NCBI RefSeq assembly: GCF_000717025.1
Contig: NZ_JNXG01000002.1
Span: 992,001-1,056,000 of the forward strand
Reading direction: 5' to 3'
Origin: Streptomyces atroolivaceus
GTDB taxonomy: Bacteria; Actinomycetota; Actinomycetes; Streptomycetales; Streptomycetaceae
Length of the DNA: 64,000 nt
Below, in pieces: positions 53,688 to 62,982 of the stretch. How positions within the stretch are numbered: position 1 is the first letter of the stretch; each line of letters begins with the position of its first letter. A program made the translations under genes and the position numbers. Below the pieces are notes generated by a model. It worked only from the letters and a program-made list of their open reading frames with translations, had not been told where the DNA came from and did no database searches.

Positions 53688-54581
53688 TCAGATCCCGGGC
53701 AGGGGCCGGGCCTGCCCGGGATCTGTCAGCGGGCCGAGCAGATCCCCGTGCCGTTCGAGCCGCGCGGTCATGTCGCCGGCGAGGAAGAGGAGGTCGCCGG
53801 GTGCTCCGCACGCCTCGATCTCGTCCCAGGTGACGGGCGCGGAGACGGCCGGACTTCCCTTCGCGCGCAGGGTGTACGGCGCCGCGGTGGTCTTCGCCGC
53901 GGCGTTCTGGCTGAAGTCCACGAACACCTTGCCAGGCCGCAGCGCGCGGGTCATCCGGTACACGGCCAGGTCGGGCAGCGCTCCCTGCGCCTCCACCGCC
54001 AGTTTCCTCGCGTAGGCCATCACCTCCTCGGAGGGGGTGGGCTCCAGGGGGACGAGCAGATGCAGTCCCTTGGAGCCGGAGGTCTTCCCGTACGAGGACA
54101 GGCCGTCCTCCGCCAGCCGCTCCCGCAGCCAGAGGGCGACGACGCAGCACTCGACGGCGCTCGCGGGCGGTCCGGGATCCAGGTCGAACACCATCCGGTC
54201 GGCCACGGCGGGGGAGTCCTGCCGCCACTGATGGGTGTGGAACTCCACCACCAGGTTGGCCGCCCACATCAGCGAGGGCAGGTCCTGGGCGAGCACCTGC
54301 CGGGCATCGGGGTCGTCGCTGCGGGGGACCGGGGCCGTGCGCACCCAGTCGGGTGTACCGGGCGGCGGATTCTTGGTGAAGAAGCGCAGCCCCTCCGGGC
54401 CGTCCGGGTAGCGGAGGAAGGACAGCGGGCGGTCGCGAAGGTGCGGCAGCATCACATCCGCCGCCGTGGCCGCGTAGTAGTGCAGCACCTCGCCCTTGGT
54501 GGTGCCGGTGGCCGGGTACAGCACCTTGTCGAGATTGCTGAGCGCCAGGCGCCGCCCCTCCACCTCCGTGATCGGCGTCAT
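53688..54581 (-). CDS. LigD-type polymerase/primase domain protein (NHEJ)
   Basis: A 297-residue archaeo-eukaryotic-primase-fold protein equal to the PolDom of LigD. Catalytic acidic motif DRMVFDLDPGP, then TSGSKGLHLLVPL and VFVDFSQN, are present in the expected order. It would add ribonucleotides at broken ends during non-homologous end joining. It is a stand-alone polymerase; ligase and nuclease domains are absent here. Divergent from the Ku gene with only 59 bp between starts, indicating shared control. Confidence 0.93.
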   Translation of the reverse strand: MTPITEVEGRRLALSNLDKVLYPATGTTKGEVLHYYAATAADVMLPHLRDRPLSFLRYPDGPEGLRFFTKNPPPGTPDWVRTAPVPRSDDPDARQVLAQDLPSLMWAANLVVEFHTHQWRQDSPAVADRMVFDLDPGPPASAVECCVVALWLRERLAEDGLSSYGKTSGSKGLHLLVPLEPTPSEEVMAYARKLAVEAQGALPDLAVYRMTRALRPGKVFVDFSQNAAAKTTAAPYTLRAKGSPAVSAPVTWDEIEACGAPGDLLFLAGDMTARLERHGDLLGPLTDPGQARPLPGI

Positions 54582-54640
54582 ACGATAAGAATCACATGAA
54601 ATCGCATGAATAAGGCCATGACGGGCGTTAGGGGTGAACG

Positions 54641-55738
54641 GTGAGGTCCATCTGGAACGGCTCCGTCTCGTTCGGTCTGGTCAGCATCCCGGTCAAGCTC
54701 ATGAACGCCACGGAGAGTCACGCGATCTCCTTCCGGCAGATCCACGTCGCGGACGGTGGCCGGATTCGCTACCGCAAGGTCTGTGAGCTGGACGAGGAGG
54801 AGGTGCCCGCCTCCGAGACCGTCAAGGCGTACGAGGACGCGGACGGCACGGTCATCCCCGTGACCGACGAGGATCTCGCCTCGCTCCCGCTCCCCACCGC
54901 CAAGACGATCGAGATCGAGGGATTCGTACCGGCGTCGGCGATCGACCCGCTCCAGCTCGACTCGGCGTACTACCTCTCGGCCGACGGCATCCCGGCAGCC
55001 AAGCCCTACGCCCTGCTGCGTGAAGCCCTCAGGCGCAGTGGCAAGGTCGCCGTCGCGAAGTACGCCCTGCGCGGGCGGGAACGGCTCGGCATGCTGCGGG
55101 TCGTCGACGACGTGATCGCGATGCACGGCCTGCTGTGGCCGGACGAGATCCGCGCCCCGGAAGGCGTCGCCCCGGAATCCGGCGTGAAGGTCCGCGACGC
55201 GGAGCTGGACCTGGCGGACGCGCTGATGAACACGCTCGGCGACGCCGACATGGACTCCCTCCACGACGACTACCGCGAGGCGGTCGAGGAGCTCGTCGCG
55301 GCGAAGGCGGCCGGCGAGCCCGTCGGGGAGGAGGAGGCCGAGAAGCCCGAGGGCAAGGTGCTCGACCTGATGGCGGCGCTGGAGAGCAGTGTGCGGGCGG
55401 CGAAGGAGTCCCACGGGGAGGGCGACGGCCACGGGGGCGATGTCGCGGACGTCCACCACATCGGCTCCGGCCGGGGCGGCGGCACGAGGAAGAGCGGGGC
55501 GTCCTCGAAGGGGGCCGGCGCCAAGAGGGCGGCGCCGAAGAAGGAAGCCGCGAAGAAGGCCGCCGTGAAGGGGGCGACGGCGAAGGAGAAACAGGGCGCG
55601 GGGGCGGAGAAGGCGACTGCGAAGAACACGACTGCGAAGAAGGCGGCCGCGAAGAAGCCTGCCGCCAAGAAGCCTGCCGCCAAGAAGACCGCGGCGAAGA
55701 AGACCGCCCGGGGCACGCGCAAGCGCACCTCGGCCTGA
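54641..55738 (+). CDS. ku: Ku protein (NHEJ end-binding) with Lys/Ala-rich tail
   Basis: A 365-residue bacterial Ku homodimer subunit. The core starts RSIWNGSVSFGLVSIPVKL after a GTG codon and spans about 255 residues. The C-terminal ~90 residues are Lys/Ala-rich repeats (KKAAAKKPAAKKPAAKK type), the extended tail known in Streptomyces Ku that binds DNA. It is divergently paired with a LigD-type polymerase. A 12-bp hairpin begins inside the last codons and serves as terminator. Confidence 0.96.
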   Translation: MRSIWNGSVSFGLVSIPVKLMNATESHAISFRQIHVADGGRIRYRKVCELDEEEVPASETVKAYEDADGTVIPVTDEDLASLPLPTAKTIEIEGFVPASAIDPLQLDSAYYLSADGIPAAKPYALLREALRRSGKVAVAKYALRGRERLGMLRVVDDVIAMHGLLWPDEIRAPEGVAPESGVKVRDAELDLADALMNTLGDADMDSLHDDYREAVEELVAAKAAGEPVGEEEAEKPEGKVLDLMAALESSVRAAKESHGEGDGHGGDVADVHHIGSGRGGGTRKSGASSKGAGAKRAAPKKEAAKKAAVKGATAKEKQGAGAEKATAKNTTAKKAAAKKPAAKKPAAKKTAAKKTARGTRKRTSA

Positions 55739-55760
55739 CGGGAGGTCACGTCAGGCCGAG
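55729..55760. terminator. Hairpin terminator overlapping the ku stop codon
   Basis: CTCGGCCTGACG / CGTCAGGCCGAG with an 8-base loop; the left arm includes the TGA stop of ku. It lies between convergent genes. Confidence 0.75.
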
Positions 55761-55804
55761 GCTCACACCCCGCCGGTGCGCGGACGCGGCCCGAGGCTCA
55801 CACC

Positions 55805-57475
55805 TCAGGGCGCGTAGGCGGGCTTCAGCAGGTCGGGCAGGGTGGGGAGGGGGAGGTCCAGCCCGTACGGGTCCCTCTCGATGACGTAGGTGCAACTCGT
55901 GTACGAGTAACCGGACGTGACGCTGGAACCGGAGGCGTAGCTGTCCGCGGCCGCCGTCGCTCCGGTGCCGTGCTTGTACAGGAAGTGGTATTCGCCCGCC
56001 GGGAGCCGCACCCGCGCCTTCGGGTACGACGTGCCGCTCGCCCGGCAGGCGCGTGCGGCGCCGGTGGCCTCGCTGCTGAACCGCTCGCAGCTGCCGCAGG
56101 CCTTCAGTTTCACCGTGCCGGTCACCGGGCCCGTGTAGAGCACCTCGACGTCGTTGGGGGCACCGTTGCTGATGACGAGTTCCATGCGGGGGCCGCCCGG
56201 CTTGCCGCTCCCGGGCAGCCGCTTGCCGGCCGAGGGCCGGGCCTCGGCTATCTCGGCCGCGATGGCTATGTCCCGGGCGTGCCCCCTGCGCCCGTCCTCC
56301 TTGTAGGTGTCCGCGAAGTCCGTCAGGGTCTTCCTGGCGTCGGCGAACCGCTTGTCCCTGAACTCGTCCACACCGCAGGCGTACACACCGTCCCGCACAC
56401 CGTCGTCGGCCTGCCGCCCCAGCGTCGGCACGGAGGTCTCGGGGAGCTCCGCGACCAGGGTGCTCGTCCGTCGCAGCTGTCCGGTCACGGTGCAGGGATC
56501 CGCGCCCTTCAGCCCGGCCACCTGCTGCCGTACCTTCCCGCTGACGGCGGGCCCCACCTGCCCGGCCTGCGTGGACTCGGGGAACGTGCGCAGCAGTGTG
56601 CCCAGCTCCTTGCCGCCGGAGTCCGGCCCCGTGCCGGCCAGCCGGGAGACACCGCAGCCGTACAGGGACTCCGCGAGCGGGGTGTCGGGCCAGCCGGCCA
56701 GGTCGCCGAGCAGCTCCGGGTCCACCGAGCCGGGAAGCGTCCGCAGATAGGTCAGGGGCTCTACCGCCGCACAGTGCTTCTTCGCGCGGTACGGCGTGGC
56801 GACGGCGGCGTAGTAGGCCTCCAGACGCTCGGGCACGAGGGCGGCGGCCCGCGACCCGGGATGGTCCTCGGCCAGTGACCGGTAGAGGGTGAGGGCGAAC
56901 CGGTAGTCGGGTGCGGAGAGGAGGAACGAGCTCTTCGCCGCCTTGGCGACCAGGGCGTCGCCCTCCTCCAGACGGCCGAGCAGCTCCTCTTCCACGGCCT
57001 CGTCCCGCGCGGATCCGTAGGCGAGGGTGCCGCCGACCGGGACGGCCAGGAGCAACAGTCCGAGCAGCGCAGCCACAACAGGCCGGGGCCACCGGCCGAA
57101 GCCGGTGCGCAGAGCGATGCGCGCCGCGTCGGCTCCCACGAGGACGAGCAGCAGGAGGTAGCCGGCGACCAGGGCGGCGGGCACCCCGTCCGGGTCGGCG
57201 GGCAGTGCGACGAGCAGGAGCAGAGCCGTTGCCGCCCAGCTCACCGCGGCCCTGCCCCAGCGGCGCACCAGGACGTGGCCGAGTCCCAGACCGGAGAGGC
57301 TCAGCAGTCCGGCGGCGACGGCCCGCGGCACGGCCCCCGGGGGTGGCGGGCCGGCCGAAGGGGGCCGGGTGGGCGGCGGGGGCGGCTGTACGGCCCCCCA
57401 GGCGTGCTCGGGGCCGGGCTCCCGCCCGGAACCGGGTCTTGGCTCCGGTGTCTCCGACTGATCGCGTGATTCCAT
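55805..57475 (-). CDS. Multi-pass membrane protein with extracytoplasmic domain, unknown function
   Basis: A 556-residue protein. Residues 1-50 are Pro-rich; several hydrophobic helices follow (about 50-160, e.g. AAVSWAATALLLLVALP, ALVAGYLLLLVLVGADAA, PVVAALLGLLLLAVPVGG). A long soluble part (about 165-556) carries many Cys (KHCAAVEPL, YGCGVSRL, DPCTVTGQL, YACGVDEF, KACGSCERF, RACRASG), implying disulfides and an extracytoplasmic location. Tetratricopeptide-like helices are suggested at ADARKTLTDFADTYKED. No family recognised. ATG 57475. Confidence 0.8.
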   Translation of the reverse strand: MESRDQSETPEPRPGSGREPGPEHAWGAVQPPPPPTRPPSAGPPPPGAVPRAVAAGLLSLSGLGLGHVLVRRWGRAAVSWAATALLLLVALPADPDGVPAALVAGYLLLLVLVGADAARIALRTGFGRWPRPVVAALLGLLLLAVPVGGTLAYGSARDEAVEEELLGRLEEGDALVAKAAKSSFLLSAPDYRFALTLYRSLAEDHPGSRAAALVPERLEAYYAAVATPYRAKKHCAAVEPLTYLRTLPGSVDPELLGDLAGWPDTPLAESLYGCGVSRLAGTGPDSGGKELGTLLRTFPESTQAGQVGPAVSGKVRQQVAGLKGADPCTVTGQLRRTSTLVAELPETSVPTLGRQADDGVRDGVYACGVDEFRDKRFADARKTLTDFADTYKEDGRRGHARDIAIAAEIAEARPSAGKRLPGSGKPGGPRMELVISNGAPNDVEVLYTGPVTGTVKLKACGSCERFSSEATGAARACRASGTSYPKARVRLPAGEYHFLYKHGTGATAAADSYASGSSVTSGYSYTSCTYVIERDPYGLDLPLPTLPDLLKPAYAP

Positions 57476-57637
57476 CACGGCCCCCCACCGCCGAAACCCG
57501 TCAGGTCGCCGGAAAGCTGCCCAGTTTCGTGCCCGTTCACGCATCCTTGCGGAAGTTCGGCCGTTATGGCGCGGGATGCCGTGCCGACGCGCGCCCGGCG
57601 CGCTGTCGGAACGGGCCGCCCCGCAGTAAGGTGCCGA

Positions 57638-57755
57638 GTGCCGCGACTGGCGCGCGCCCGGCAGGGTGCTCCGTGGAACCGACCACGAGGGAGCGGCACA
57701 CTCCGGGCGTGCCCGGGGCGTCATCGCCGGAGGGCCGTCCGCCTGGGCATCCGGG
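57638..57755 (+). ncRNA. ZTP (pfl) riboswitch upstream of glyA
   Basis: The 5' conserved element GCCGCGACTGGCG at 57640-57652 and the 3' conserved element CCGCCTGGGCA at 57739-57749 match the pfl/ZTP aptamer. Between them are a helix region and GGGAGCGG as expected. The motif senses ZMP/ZTP, signals of folate-limited purine synthesis, and in actinobacteria commonly precedes folD or glyA. It ends about 40 bases before the glyA ribosome site, leaving room for an expression platform. Confidence 0.85.
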
Positions 57756-57793
57756 TCCATGTCGCCCCCGTGCGACCGACCCGGGAGGACCCC

Positions 57794-59074
57794 GTGGCCG
57801 TACAGCCGTCCGATATCCGCCGTCCCGCCCTGACAGAGGCCGACCCGGAACTCGCCGCCCTGGTGAACGCCGAGGAGCGGCTCCAGGCGGACACCCTGCG
57901 CCTGATCCCCAGCGAGAACTACGTCTCCGCCGCCGTGCTGGAGGCCTCGGGCACCGTCCTGCAGAACAAGTACTCCGAGGGGTACCCCGGCAAGCGGTAC
58001 TACGAGGGCCAGCAGGTCATCGACCAGGTGGAGACGCTCGCCGTCGAGCGCGCCAGGGCGCTGTTCGGGATGGAACACGCCAACGTCCAGCCCTACTCGG
58101 GCTCCCCGGCCAACCTCGCCGTCTACATGGCGTTCCTGGAGCCCGGCGACACCGTCCTCGGGATGTCGCTGCCGATGGGCGGCCACCTCACCCACGGCTG
58201 GGGCGTCTCCGCCACCGGCACGTGGTTCCGGGGCGTGCGCTACGGGGTGCGGCGGGACACCGGGCGTACCGACCTGGACGAGGTGCGCGACCTGGCGCGT
58301 GCCGAGCGGCCCAAGGTGATCTTCTGCGGCGGTACCGCCGTGCCCCGCGTGATCGACTTCGCCGGGTTCGCGGAGATCGCCCGTGAGGTGGGGGCGGTGC
58401 TGGTCGCCGACGTCGCCCATGTCGCGGGGCTGATCGCCGGAGGCGCGCATCCCTCGCCCGCTCCCTACGCCGACGTGGTGTCCACCACCACCCACAAGAC
58501 CCTGCGCGGGCCGCGCGGAGCGATGCTGCTGACCAGGGCGGAGCACGCCAGGGCTGTGGACCGCGCCGTCTTCCCAGGACTCCAGGGGGGCCCGCACAAC
58601 CAGACCACCGCCGCCATCGCGGTCGCGCTGAAGGAGGCCGCCGGGGCGGACTTCGCCGCGTACGCCCATCAGGTCGTGGCCAACGCCCGCGCGCTGGGCG
58701 AGGAACTGGCGGCACGCGGCTTCGACCTGGTGTCCGGCGGGACGGACAACCACCTGCTGCTGGCCGACCTCACGGGCAAGGGCGTCTCCGGGAAGACCGC
58801 GGCCAAGGCGCTCGACCGGGCCGGGATCGTCGTCAACCACAACGCCGTGCCGTACGACCCCCGTAAGCCCTTCGACCCTTCCGGCATCCGCATCGGCACC
58901 CCCGCCCTGACGTCGCGGGGCATCCCCGTCTCCGAGATGGGGGCGGTCGCGCAGTGGATCGATCTTGTGGTCGACGCCGCTCGTACAGGTGACGAAACGA
59001 CCGTTTCCAAGGTCAGGGACGAAGTGAGGACCATGATGGACGCCTATCCGGCGCCGGGTCTTCCGCTGATCTGA
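57794..59074 (+). CDS. glyA: Serine hydroxymethyltransferase
   Basis: A 426-residue PLP enzyme converting serine and tetrahydrofolate to glycine and 5,10-methylene-THF. Family motifs: LRLIPSENYVSAAVLEASG, YSEGYPGKRYYEG, PYSGSPANLAVY, the PLP lysine in STTTHKTLRGPRG, and GIRIGTPALTSRG. GTG at 57794 follows GGGAGGAC. Controlled, in all likelihood, by the ZTP riboswitch in its leader. It ends at a 15-bp hairpin. Confidence 0.97.
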   Translation: MAVQPSDIRRPALTEADPELAALVNAEERLQADTLRLIPSENYVSAAVLEASGTVLQNKYSEGYPGKRYYEGQQVIDQVETLAVERARALFGMEHANVQPYSGSPANLAVYMAFLEPGDTVLGMSLPMGGHLTHGWGVSATGTWFRGVRYGVRRDTGRTDLDEVRDLARAERPKVIFCGGTAVPRVIDFAGFAEIAREVGAVLVADVAHVAGLIAGGAHPSPAPYADVVSTTTHKTLRGPRGAMLLTRAEHARAVDRAVFPGLQGGPHNQTTAAIAVALKEAAGADFAAYAHQVVANARALGEELAARGFDLVSGGTDNHLLLADLTGKGVSGKTAAKALDRAGIVVNHNAVPYDPRKPFDPSGIRIGTPALTSRGIPVSEMGAVAQWIDLVVDAARTGDETTVSKVRDEVRTMMDAYPAPGLPLI

Positions 59075-59082
59075 CCGGAACG

Positions 59083-59122
59083 CCGGAGCAGTCCGGGGCA
59101 CACAGGGCCCGGACTGCTCCGG
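59083..59122. terminator. Hairpin terminator after glyA
   Basis: Perfect 15-bp inverted repeat (59083-59097 and 59108-59122) with a 10-base loop, nine bases past the glyA stop. Confidence 0.82.
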
Positions 59123-59232
59123 AACGCCGTGCTCCCGACTCCGCGCGCCCGCTCTGCGCCCTGTGCGGAGGCCGGGCCGCCGTACAGGCTGAGGGAGCAA
59201 GGATGGCCGGAGGGGTGAACAGAGGGGGCACG

Positions 59233-60468
59233 ATGCAGGATCTCAAGGTCACGTCATGGCAGCTCTTCGGGCACGACCGGCTCTACGTGAACCTGCCCGA
59301 CGGGACCGCGATCGGCTGGGCGGACCGGGGCAGCGGCACGATCACGGTCCTGCACCCGCGCTACCGCGACGCCGTGACCGACGCACTCGCGCGCCAGGTC
59401 CCGGACCTGCCGGCCCTCGTCGGTGAGGAGGCCCCGGCCGGGCCGCCGACACCGCGTATCCCGCCGCCGGTCCCGAGGATCCCGCCGATGAGGGGGATGC
59501 GGAAACGGAGGGCTGTGCAGGAGGCGGGGCTCGTGCCGGAGCCGGAGGCGGCACTCGTGCCTGCGCCCGCGCCTGTGCCTGCGGTGGAGTTGATCGCGGT
59601 GCCTGAGCCGGTGCAGGTGCAGGTGCCGGCTCCGAAGCCGGTCGCCACGACGGACTGCGTGACCGAGCCGGATTCCGCAGCCGCTCCGGCAACGGAGGAG
59701 GCGGCGGGGGCGGCAACGGAGGCGACGGCGGGAGAGGCGGCCGAGAAGGCGACCGAGGAGGCGGCCGAGGAGGCGGCCGAGGAGGCGGCCGAGGAGGCGG
59801 CCGGGAGTTCGACGGACCGGCGCCGACGGCCGGCCGTCCTGCCCGCGCTGACACCCGCGAGTGATCTCGCCTCGCGGCGGCCGGGCGCCAAGCTGCGGGA
59901 GCAGCTCGGCGAGACAGGGCCCGGCGCGCTCGTACGGGTGGCCACCGGGGCGCTGCGGCGGCACAAGGATCCGGACCCGCGACGCGGCGCCCTGACGGGG
60001 GAGCGGCGTGTCGGGGCCGAGCTCAAGCGGCTGACGCGTCACGGCTGGCGGGTCCTGCACTCCGTGCCGCTGCCGGACGGCTCGGAGATCGGGCACCTGC
60101 TCATCGGGCCGGGCGGGGTGTTCGCCGTGAGCACCGAACACCGTCCCGGCGCGTCGGTGCGCATCGGGGACGGCACCCTGCGGATCGACGACGGCGATCC
60201 GCAGCCGTACGTGCTCGACGGACGGCCCGGTGCCCGGCGGGCCCGGGCCGCGCTCGAGGCGTACTGCACCTTCGACGTCCCGGTGCAGACCGTGCTGGTG
60301 TTCACCGGCGTCACCGCCCTGGAAGTGGTCGCCACACCGGTCGGCGTCAGCGTCTACGGGGAGCGGCAGGTGTCCGCACTCGCCCCGCTGACGGGGGTGC
60401 TCACCGCCACCCAGGTGGAGCGCGTCTACGACGTCGCACGGAACGAGGAGGCCTGGCTGGACGCGTGA
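59233..60468 (+). CDS. NERD-domain (nuclease-related) protein with low-complexity linker
   Basis: A 411-residue protein. Residues 1-70 form an N-terminal domain (QDLKVTSWQLFGHDRLYVNL), residues 75-200 are Pro/Ala/Glu-rich with EEAAEEAA repeats, and the C-terminal half has a NERD-like core: GERRVGAELKRLTRHGWRVLHSVPL, GSEIGHLLIGPGGVFAVSTEH. The acidic E/D residues of the restriction-like fold appear partly retained, but cleavage activity is doubtful. ATG 59233 (after AGAGGGGG) is preferred to ATG 59203. Confidence 0.82.
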   Translation: MQDLKVTSWQLFGHDRLYVNLPDGTAIGWADRGSGTITVLHPRYRDAVTDALARQVPDLPALVGEEAPAGPPTPRIPPPVPRIPPMRGMRKRRAVQEAGLVPEPEAALVPAPAPVPAVELIAVPEPVQVQVPAPKPVATTDCVTEPDSAAAPATEEAAGAATEATAGEAAEKATEEAAEEAAEEAAEEAAGSSTDRRRRPAVLPALTPASDLASRRPGAKLREQLGETGPGALVRVATGALRRHKDPDPRRGALTGERRVGAELKRLTRHGWRVLHSVPLPDGSEIGHLLIGPGGVFAVSTEHRPGASVRIGDGTLRIDDGDPQPYVLDGRPGARRARAALEAYCTFDVPVQTVLVFTGVTALEVVATPVGVSVYGERQVSALAPLTGVLTATQVERVYDVARNEEAWLDA

Positions 60469-60562
60469 GCTCCCGGCCACGCCGGTAGATTTCGTGGTGC
60501 TGCGCGGTGCCGGGCGCCGTGTCACCGCCGTGTCGTCGCCGTGCCGCCGAAAGGAAGACGCC

Positions 60563-61522
60563 GTGAAACTCCGCTGTGCCGTGCTCGACGACTACCAGTC
60601 CGTGGCGGCCACCGCCGCGGACTGGTCACCCGTCGCCGGGGACATCGAGGTGGTCAGCTTTGCCGAGCACTGCGCCACCGAGGACGAACTGGCCGTACGC
60701 CTGGCGGAGTTCGACATGGTCGTCACCCTCCGGGAGCGTGTGCCGTTTCCCGCGACGCTGATCGAGCGGCTGCCCCGGCTCCGCCTGATCGTCGCCTCCG
60801 GCATGCGGAACACCTCCATCGACTACGCCGCCGCCGAACGGCACGGCGTCACCGTCTGCGGCACCGCCAGCACGGCCACCCCGCCCGTCGAACTCACCTG
60901 GGCACTGCTGCTCGGACTGGCCCGTGGGCTCGTGGACGAGGCCAACGCCCTGCGGAACGGCGGCCCCTGGCAGTCCACCGTCGGAGCCGATCTGCACGGG
61001 CGCACCCTCGGGATCCTCGGGCTGGGGAAGATCGGCAGCAGGGTCGCCGCGGTCGGCCGCGCCTTCGGCATGGACGTGGTGGCCTGGAGCGAGAACCTGA
61101 CTCCGGAGCGGGCGGAGCAGGCCGGAGCGCGCCTCGCCGCGTCCAAGGAAGAGCTGCTGGGGGCCGGCGACTTCGTCTCCGTTCACCTGGTGCTGAGCGA
61201 GCGCACCCGTGGTCTGCTGGGTGCGAAGGAGCTCGGACTCATGCGGCCGGGCAGCTATCTGGTCAACACCTCCCGTGCGGCGATCGTCGACCAGGACGCG
61301 CTGCTCGACGCCCTGCGCCGGGGAGCCATCGCGGGTGCCGGCGTCGACGTGTTCGACGTCGAGCCGCTGCCGGCGGACCATCCCATGCGCAGTGCGCCGC
61401 GCCTCCTGGCCACACCGCACCTGGGGTACGTGTCGCAGGCCAACTACGCGGCGTACTACGGGGACGCGGTCGAGGACATCCGCGCCTATCTGGACGGCAG
61501 GCCCGTCCGCAGGCTCGGCTGA
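60563..61522 (+). CDS. D-isomer-specific 2-hydroxyacid dehydrogenase family protein
   Basis: A 319-residue NAD-dependent dehydrogenase. NAD site LGILGLGKIGSRVAAVG, substrate-binding NTSRAAIVDQDAL (Arg), a Glu in FDVEPLPADHPM, and catalytic-region His in TPHLGYVSQ are in family order. It could act on phosphoglycerate-like or other 2-hydroxy acids; specificity is not readable. GTG at 60563 follows AAAGGAAG. Confidence 0.9.
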   Translation: MKLRCAVLDDYQSVAATAADWSPVAGDIEVVSFAEHCATEDELAVRLAEFDMVVTLRERVPFPATLIERLPRLRLIVASGMRNTSIDYAAAERHGVTVCGTASTATPPVELTWALLLGLARGLVDEANALRNGGPWQSTVGADLHGRTLGILGLGKIGSRVAAVGRAFGMDVVAWSENLTPERAEQAGARLAASKEELLGAGDFVSVHLVLSERTRGLLGAKELGLMRPGSYLVNTSRAAIVDQDALLDALRRGAIAGAGVDVFDVEPLPADHPMRSAPRLLATPHLGYVSQANYAAYYGDAVEDIRAYLDGRPVRRLG

Positions 61523-61636
61523 GGTGGCGCCGTACCCGGCCTCCACCGCGGGGCCCGGTTCACCGGCGGTGGATCGCGGATCGAAGTAGCCTGTATGCAC
61601 GGGCACTTCGGCCCTCGGGACAGGGGAGGGCTCCGC

Positions 61637-62317
61637 GTGAGCACGCTCGACGACGAGACGGCCGCCGGCATGATTCCGATCCCCGCCGGTACGGTCGACC
61701 TCCGCGACGACCGCCGCGGAGCGCACTGGCAGGTGGACGTCGAGCCCTTCCTGCTCGCCCGCCTCCCCGTCACCCTCGGACAGTACTGGGCCCTCACGGA
61801 TACGACCCCCGATCCCTCCGTGTCCCACGCCCTGCCCCTGACGAACGTCAGCTGGCTCGACGCCGTCGACCTGTGCAACCGTTTCTCGGCCCGCGTCGGA
61901 CTGGCCCCGGCCTACTCCCGCGACGCACGGAGCGGTGAGGTGGTCCGCGACCCGGGCGCCGACGGCTACCGCCTGCCCACGGAGGCGGAGTGGCAGTACG
62001 CGTGCAAGGCGGGCACCACCGGCTACCGCTACGGCGAACTCGACCGCATCGCCTGGTACGAGGGGAACTCGGACGGCCGGGCCCACGACGTCGGCGGCAG
62101 GTCCCCGAACGCCTGGGGGCTGTACGACATGCTGGGCAACGTCTGGGAGTGGTGCTGGGACCTCTACGACGAGGAGGTCTACGGCGAGTACCGCACCTTC
62201 CGCGGCGGCGGCTGGGCCGAGGCGGAGCGCGGCTGTGGCTCGACGGTGCGCCGCCGCAGCCATCCCACGTTCGCGATCGACGACCTCGGCCTCCGGCTTG
62301 CCCGCAACGTGAGCTGA
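61637..62317 (+). CDS. Formylglycine-generating enzyme-fold (SUMF1/EgtB-type) protein
   Basis: A 226-residue C-type-lectin-like FGE-sulfatase domain: IPIPAGTVDLRDDR, LPLTNVSWLDAVDLCNRFS, YRLPTEAEWQYACKAGT, NAWGLYDMLGNVWEWCWD and FRGGGWAEAERGCGS are all family hallmarks. True FGE uses a Cys pair near the C-terminus; only one Cys lies in that part here (RGCGS), so formylglycine synthesis is unlikely. It may be a binding or non-canonical oxidoreductase member. GTG at 61637 follows GGGGAGGG. Confidence 0.85.
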   Translation: MSTLDDETAAGMIPIPAGTVDLRDDRRGAHWQVDVEPFLLARLPVTLGQYWALTDTTPDPSVSHALPLTNVSWLDAVDLCNRFSARVGLAPAYSRDARSGEVVRDPGADGYRLPTEAEWQYACKAGTTGYRYGELDRIAWYEGNSDGRAHDVGGRSPNAWGLYDMLGNVWEWCWDLYDEEVYGEYRTFRGGGWAEAERGCGSTVRRRSHPTFAIDDLGLRLARNVS

Positions 62318-62355
62318 CCTCCTTCGCATGTCGCCCTGGCCTTCGGGCGCGGCCG

Positions 62356-62907
62356 ATGCATCATGTCGGGGTGCGTGAGATCTGGACGATCGGTCACTGG
62401 ACGTACCCGGAGGCGACGTTCACCGGCTTCCTGGGCCGCCGGCACATCGACGTACTGGCCGACGTCCGGGCGCATCCCGGATCGCGCCGCAGCCCGCAGT
62501 TCTCCGGAGAGGCGATGCGCGGGTGGCTGGAGCGGGCCGGGGTCGACCACGTGTACCTGGCCGAGCTCGGCGGCCGGCGGCGCAAGCAGGACGTGGACCC
62601 CGCCGTCAACGCGGGCTGGCACAACCCGAGCTTCAAGAACTACGCCGACTACACGCTGCTCCCGGCGTACGAGCGGGGCATCGCCCGCCTGACCTCCCTC
62701 GCGGAGCGCGGCCGCGTCGCCGTCATGTGCGGCGAGCCGGTGCCGTGGCGCTGCCACCGCCTGCTGATCGCGAACACGCTCGCCGCCCGCGGCTGGACGG
62801 TCCGGCACATCATGGGTGCCGGCGAGCCGCGTGTGCACGAACTGGGCGCCTGGGGAGCGGAGCCACGGATCGACGAGCACGGCCGGGTGACGTACCCGGC
62901 GCCGTAG
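62356..62907 (+). CDS. DUF488 family protein
   Basis: A 183-residue DUF488 protein: WTIGHWTYPEATFTGFL, DVLADVRAHPGSRRSPQFSG, YLAELGGRRR and MCGEPVPWRCHRLLIAN are family patterns, with the MCxEx(5)CHR motif carrying two conserved Cys. Biochemical activity is unknown. ATG 62356 or GTG 62371 could be the start; ATG is used. Confidence 0.87.
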   Translation: MHHVGVREIWTIGHWTYPEATFTGFLGRRHIDVLADVRAHPGSRRSPQFSGEAMRGWLERAGVDHVYLAELGGRRRKQDVDPAVNAGWHNPSFKNYADYTLLPAYERGIARLTSLAERGRVAVMCGEPVPWRCHRLLIANTLAARGWTVRHIMGAGEPRVHELGAWGAEPRIDEHGRVTYPAP

Positions 62908-62982
62908 TCCGGCCCCGGCGGAAAACCGTACGGGTGGTCGAGGGTGTGTGAGGTACGTTGCTGTTCACTCGAAGGGGGCGAA

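Noticed and set aside
55500..55730. Lys/Ala repeat region as a histone-like separate gene
   Set aside because: It is continuous and in frame with Ku; extended basic Ku tails are known in Streptomyces.
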